Origin: Oscillospiraceae bacterium
GTDB lineage: Bacteria; Bacillota; Clostridia; Oscillospirales; Ruminococcaceae
NCBI GenBank assembly: GCA_020024175.1
Contig: JAHHUB010000095.1
Coordinates: 1-6,539 of the forward strand
Length of the DNA stretch: 6,539 nt
Reading direction: 5' to 3'
Shown piece by piece: positions 5,581 through 6,539 of the stretch. The translations under genes and the position numbers were made by a program. The notes below the pieces were generated by a model, which was not told where the DNA came from, searched no databases, and saw only the letters and a program-made list of their open reading frames with translations. How positions within the stretch are numbered: the first letter of the stretch is position 1; each line of letters opens with the position of its first letter.

Positions 5581-6345
5581 CTATTTATTGTTTTTTATAA
5601 GTTCTTTTGCCAAATCCATATAAGCTTTGGTTCCTTTGGAGCTTCTGTCATAATATAAAACAGGCATACCAAATCCTGGAGCCTCCGATAATTTTACATT
5701 TCTTGGAATTGTTGTGGCAAAAACTTTTCCCGGGAAATATTTTTTAACTTCATCTACAACCTGCATTGTAAGATTAAGTCTGCCGTCAAACATAGTGCAA
5801 AGTACACCTTCAATATCAATTTCGGAGTTGTATAATCTCTTTACTTTTTTTATTGTAGATACCAGTTGAGATAAACCCTCCAATGCATAAAATTCGCATT
5901 GAATGGGAATTATTACACTTTGTCCTGCTGTCAGAGCATTTATAGTAATAAGTCCCAAAGATGGAGGACAATCTATAAATATAAAATCATATCTGTCTTT
6001 TATTTTTGTCAATGCGGATTTTACTATATTATTTCTGTCACTGTTGTCAATCATTTCAAGTTCTGCTCCTGCTGCTTCTATTCCTGAAGGAATAATATCC
6101 ACATTTTTATATTCTGTTTTTATTATAACTTCTTCTGCCTGAGCATCATTTACCAAAATATCATAAATAGTTTTTTTAAGCCCTTTTCTGGAAATGCCAT
6201 AACCACTGGTGGTATTTCCCTGAGGGTCCATATCCACAATAAGAACTTTTTTTCCCAAATTTCCCACTGCTGCCGCAAGATTTACGGCTGTTGTTGTTTT
6301 TCCTACTCCGCCTTTTTGGTTGGCTACTGCTATAATTTTACTCAT
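5581..6345 (-). CDS. parA: Chromosome-partitioning ATPase ParA (Soj-like)
   Basis: This deviant Walker-A ATPase dimerises on ATP binding and coats the nucleoid non-specifically. With ParB-parS it segregates origins, and in Bacillus its homologue Soj also controls DnaA. The 254-residue length with no N-terminal helix-turn-helix marks the short chromosomal (Soj) type. The deviant Walker A 'KGGVGKTT' (11-18) carries signature Lys11 and Lys16; Walker A' is 'DMDPQGN' (38-44) with Asp40, and Walker B is 'FIDCPPSLG' (123-131). 'EFYALEG' (151-157) follows. Arg189 in 'DGRLNL' aligns with the DNA-binding Arg189 known from Soj, and 'IPRNVKLSEAP' (213-223) is the family C-terminal signature. The ATG has GAGAGG 6 nt upstream. 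It is the first gene of the operon, with a promoter at 6397-6425 and parS just upstream. A Noc-box-like palindrome lies in its coding sequence. Confidence 0.98.
   Translation of the reverse strand: MSKIIAVANQKGGVGKTTTAVNLAAAVGNLGKKVLIVDMDPQGNTTSGYGISRKGLKKTIYDILVNDAQAEEVIIKTEYKNVDIIPSGIEAAGAELEMIDNSDRNNIVKSALTKIKDRYDFIFIDCPPSLGLITINALTAGQSVIIPIQCEFYALEGLSQLVSTIKKVKRLYNSEIDIEGVLCTMFDGRLNLTMQVVDEVKKYFPGKVFATTIPRNVKLSEAPGFGMPVLYYDRSSKGTKAYMDLAKELIKNNK
5725..5738. other. Noc-binding-site-like palindrome inside parA
   Basis: TTTTCCCGGGAAAT matches 13 of 14 positions of the Bacillus subtilis Noc-binding consensus as I recall it (ATTTCCCGGGAAAT), and its central 12 bp are a perfect palindrome. It encodes Phe-Pro-Gly-Lys at ParA residues 204-207. 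Whether this organism has Noc cannot be seen here, and a coding coincidence is possible. Confidence 0.4.
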
Positions 6346-6396
6346 TTTCAGCCTCTCTTGTATAAAAATATTTATTATATCGTATTTATGTTTAAT

Positions 6397-6425
6397 ATTG
6401 TATCACTAAATCAATTGTATTTCAA
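6397..6425 (-). promoter_or_regulatory. Sigma-A-type promoter of the parA-parB-serS operon
   Basis: On the minus strand, TTGAAA (6420-6425) is separated by exactly 17 nt from TACAAT (6397-6402), with a TG giving an extended -10 (TGATACAAT). Transcription would start near 6390 and leave a leader of about 45 nt before the parA ATG. No leader hairpin or riboswitch is visible. The parS site is about 85 bp further upstream, so ParB spreading from it could reach this promoter and autoregulate the operon; that is inference. Confidence 0.8.
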
Positions 6426-6509
6426 CAAATCATATGAATATTACCTTACAGGTTTGTTTTTTATATATTCATTTTGCGTTTTTTAAATTTTCTTTATGTT
6501 TCGCCATAA

Positions 6510-6525
6510 TGTTTCACGTGAAACC
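6510..6525. other. parS: parS centromere site
   Basis: TGTTTCACGTGAAACC matches 15 of 16 positions of the Bacillus-type parS consensus TGTTTCACGTGAAACA. Only the last base differs, and the inner 14 bp are a perfect palindrome. It is the ParB loading site, lying in the gap upstream of parA, as is common for origin-proximal parS sites. Confidence 0.95.
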
Positions 6526-6539
6526 ACAAAGTAAGTTTA

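Noticed and set aside
6095..6238. Two ATATCCACA sequences resembling DnaA boxes (TTATCCACA), inside parA
   Set aside because: Each has one mismatch, they are widely spaced within coding sequence, and there is no cluster or AT-rich unwinding element; no origin is supported.
6469..6507. 12-codon minus-strand ORF between parS and the parA promoter (Met-Ala-Lys-His start)
   Set aside because: It has no Shine-Dalgarno, is very short, and begins 3 nt from the parS site; most likely chance.

Overview
This is an AT-rich chromosomal segment from a low-GC Gram-positive bacterium (Bacillota), most likely of the class Clostridia. The placement rests on the AT-rich intergenic DNA, purine-rich Shine-Dalgarno sequences of the AGGAGG/GAGGTGAT type, sigma-A-like promoters, a Bacillus-type parS site, and the proteins themselves: a Soj-like ParA, a Spo0J-like ParB, a bacterial IMP dehydrogenase with CBS domains, and a FatA/FatB-type acyl-ACP thioesterase of the kind common in clostridia. 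All six genes I can support lie on the minus strand, so transcription runs from high to low coordinates.

Reading in the direction of transcription, the window opens with the chromosome-segregation locus. A near-perfect parS site (6510-6525) sits about 85 bp upstream of a strong promoter (6397-6425). Then come parA, parB and serS, tightly packed with gaps of 14 nt, or 14-20 nt depending on the parB start chosen. The serS ribosome-binding site overlaps the parB stop codon, so serine-tRNA charging appears to be co-transcribed with the ParABS system. A parAB-serS neighbourhood is typical of the origin-proximal part of many clostridial chromosomes, although no origin, dnaA gene or DnaA-box cluster is in this window.

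A 179-nt gap with two small hairpins leads to a standalone acyl-ACP thioesterase (2482-3231). A 223-nt, very AT-rich gap follows. It contains a 15-bp inverted repeat near the thioesterase end and the guaB control region. guaB (IMP dehydrogenase, the committed step to GMP) appears to be a single-gene unit and ends at a strong intrinsic terminator (705-738). The last gene (37-630) encodes an uncharacterised two-domain protein with an N-terminal carboxypeptidase-regulatory-like beta-sandwich. It has its own well-formed promoter immediately after the guaB terminator.

Most of this is conserved housekeeping sequence: segregation, translation, lipid release and purine synthesis. I see no mobile element, CRISPR array, tRNA, rRNA or defence system, and I do not think a new system is hidden here. 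The points most worth a second look are a palindrome inside parA that closely resembles the Noc-binding sequence, the coupling of serS to parAB without a T-box leader, the uncharacterised C-terminal half of the first protein, and a long intergenic hairpin whose T-run is on the unexpected side.
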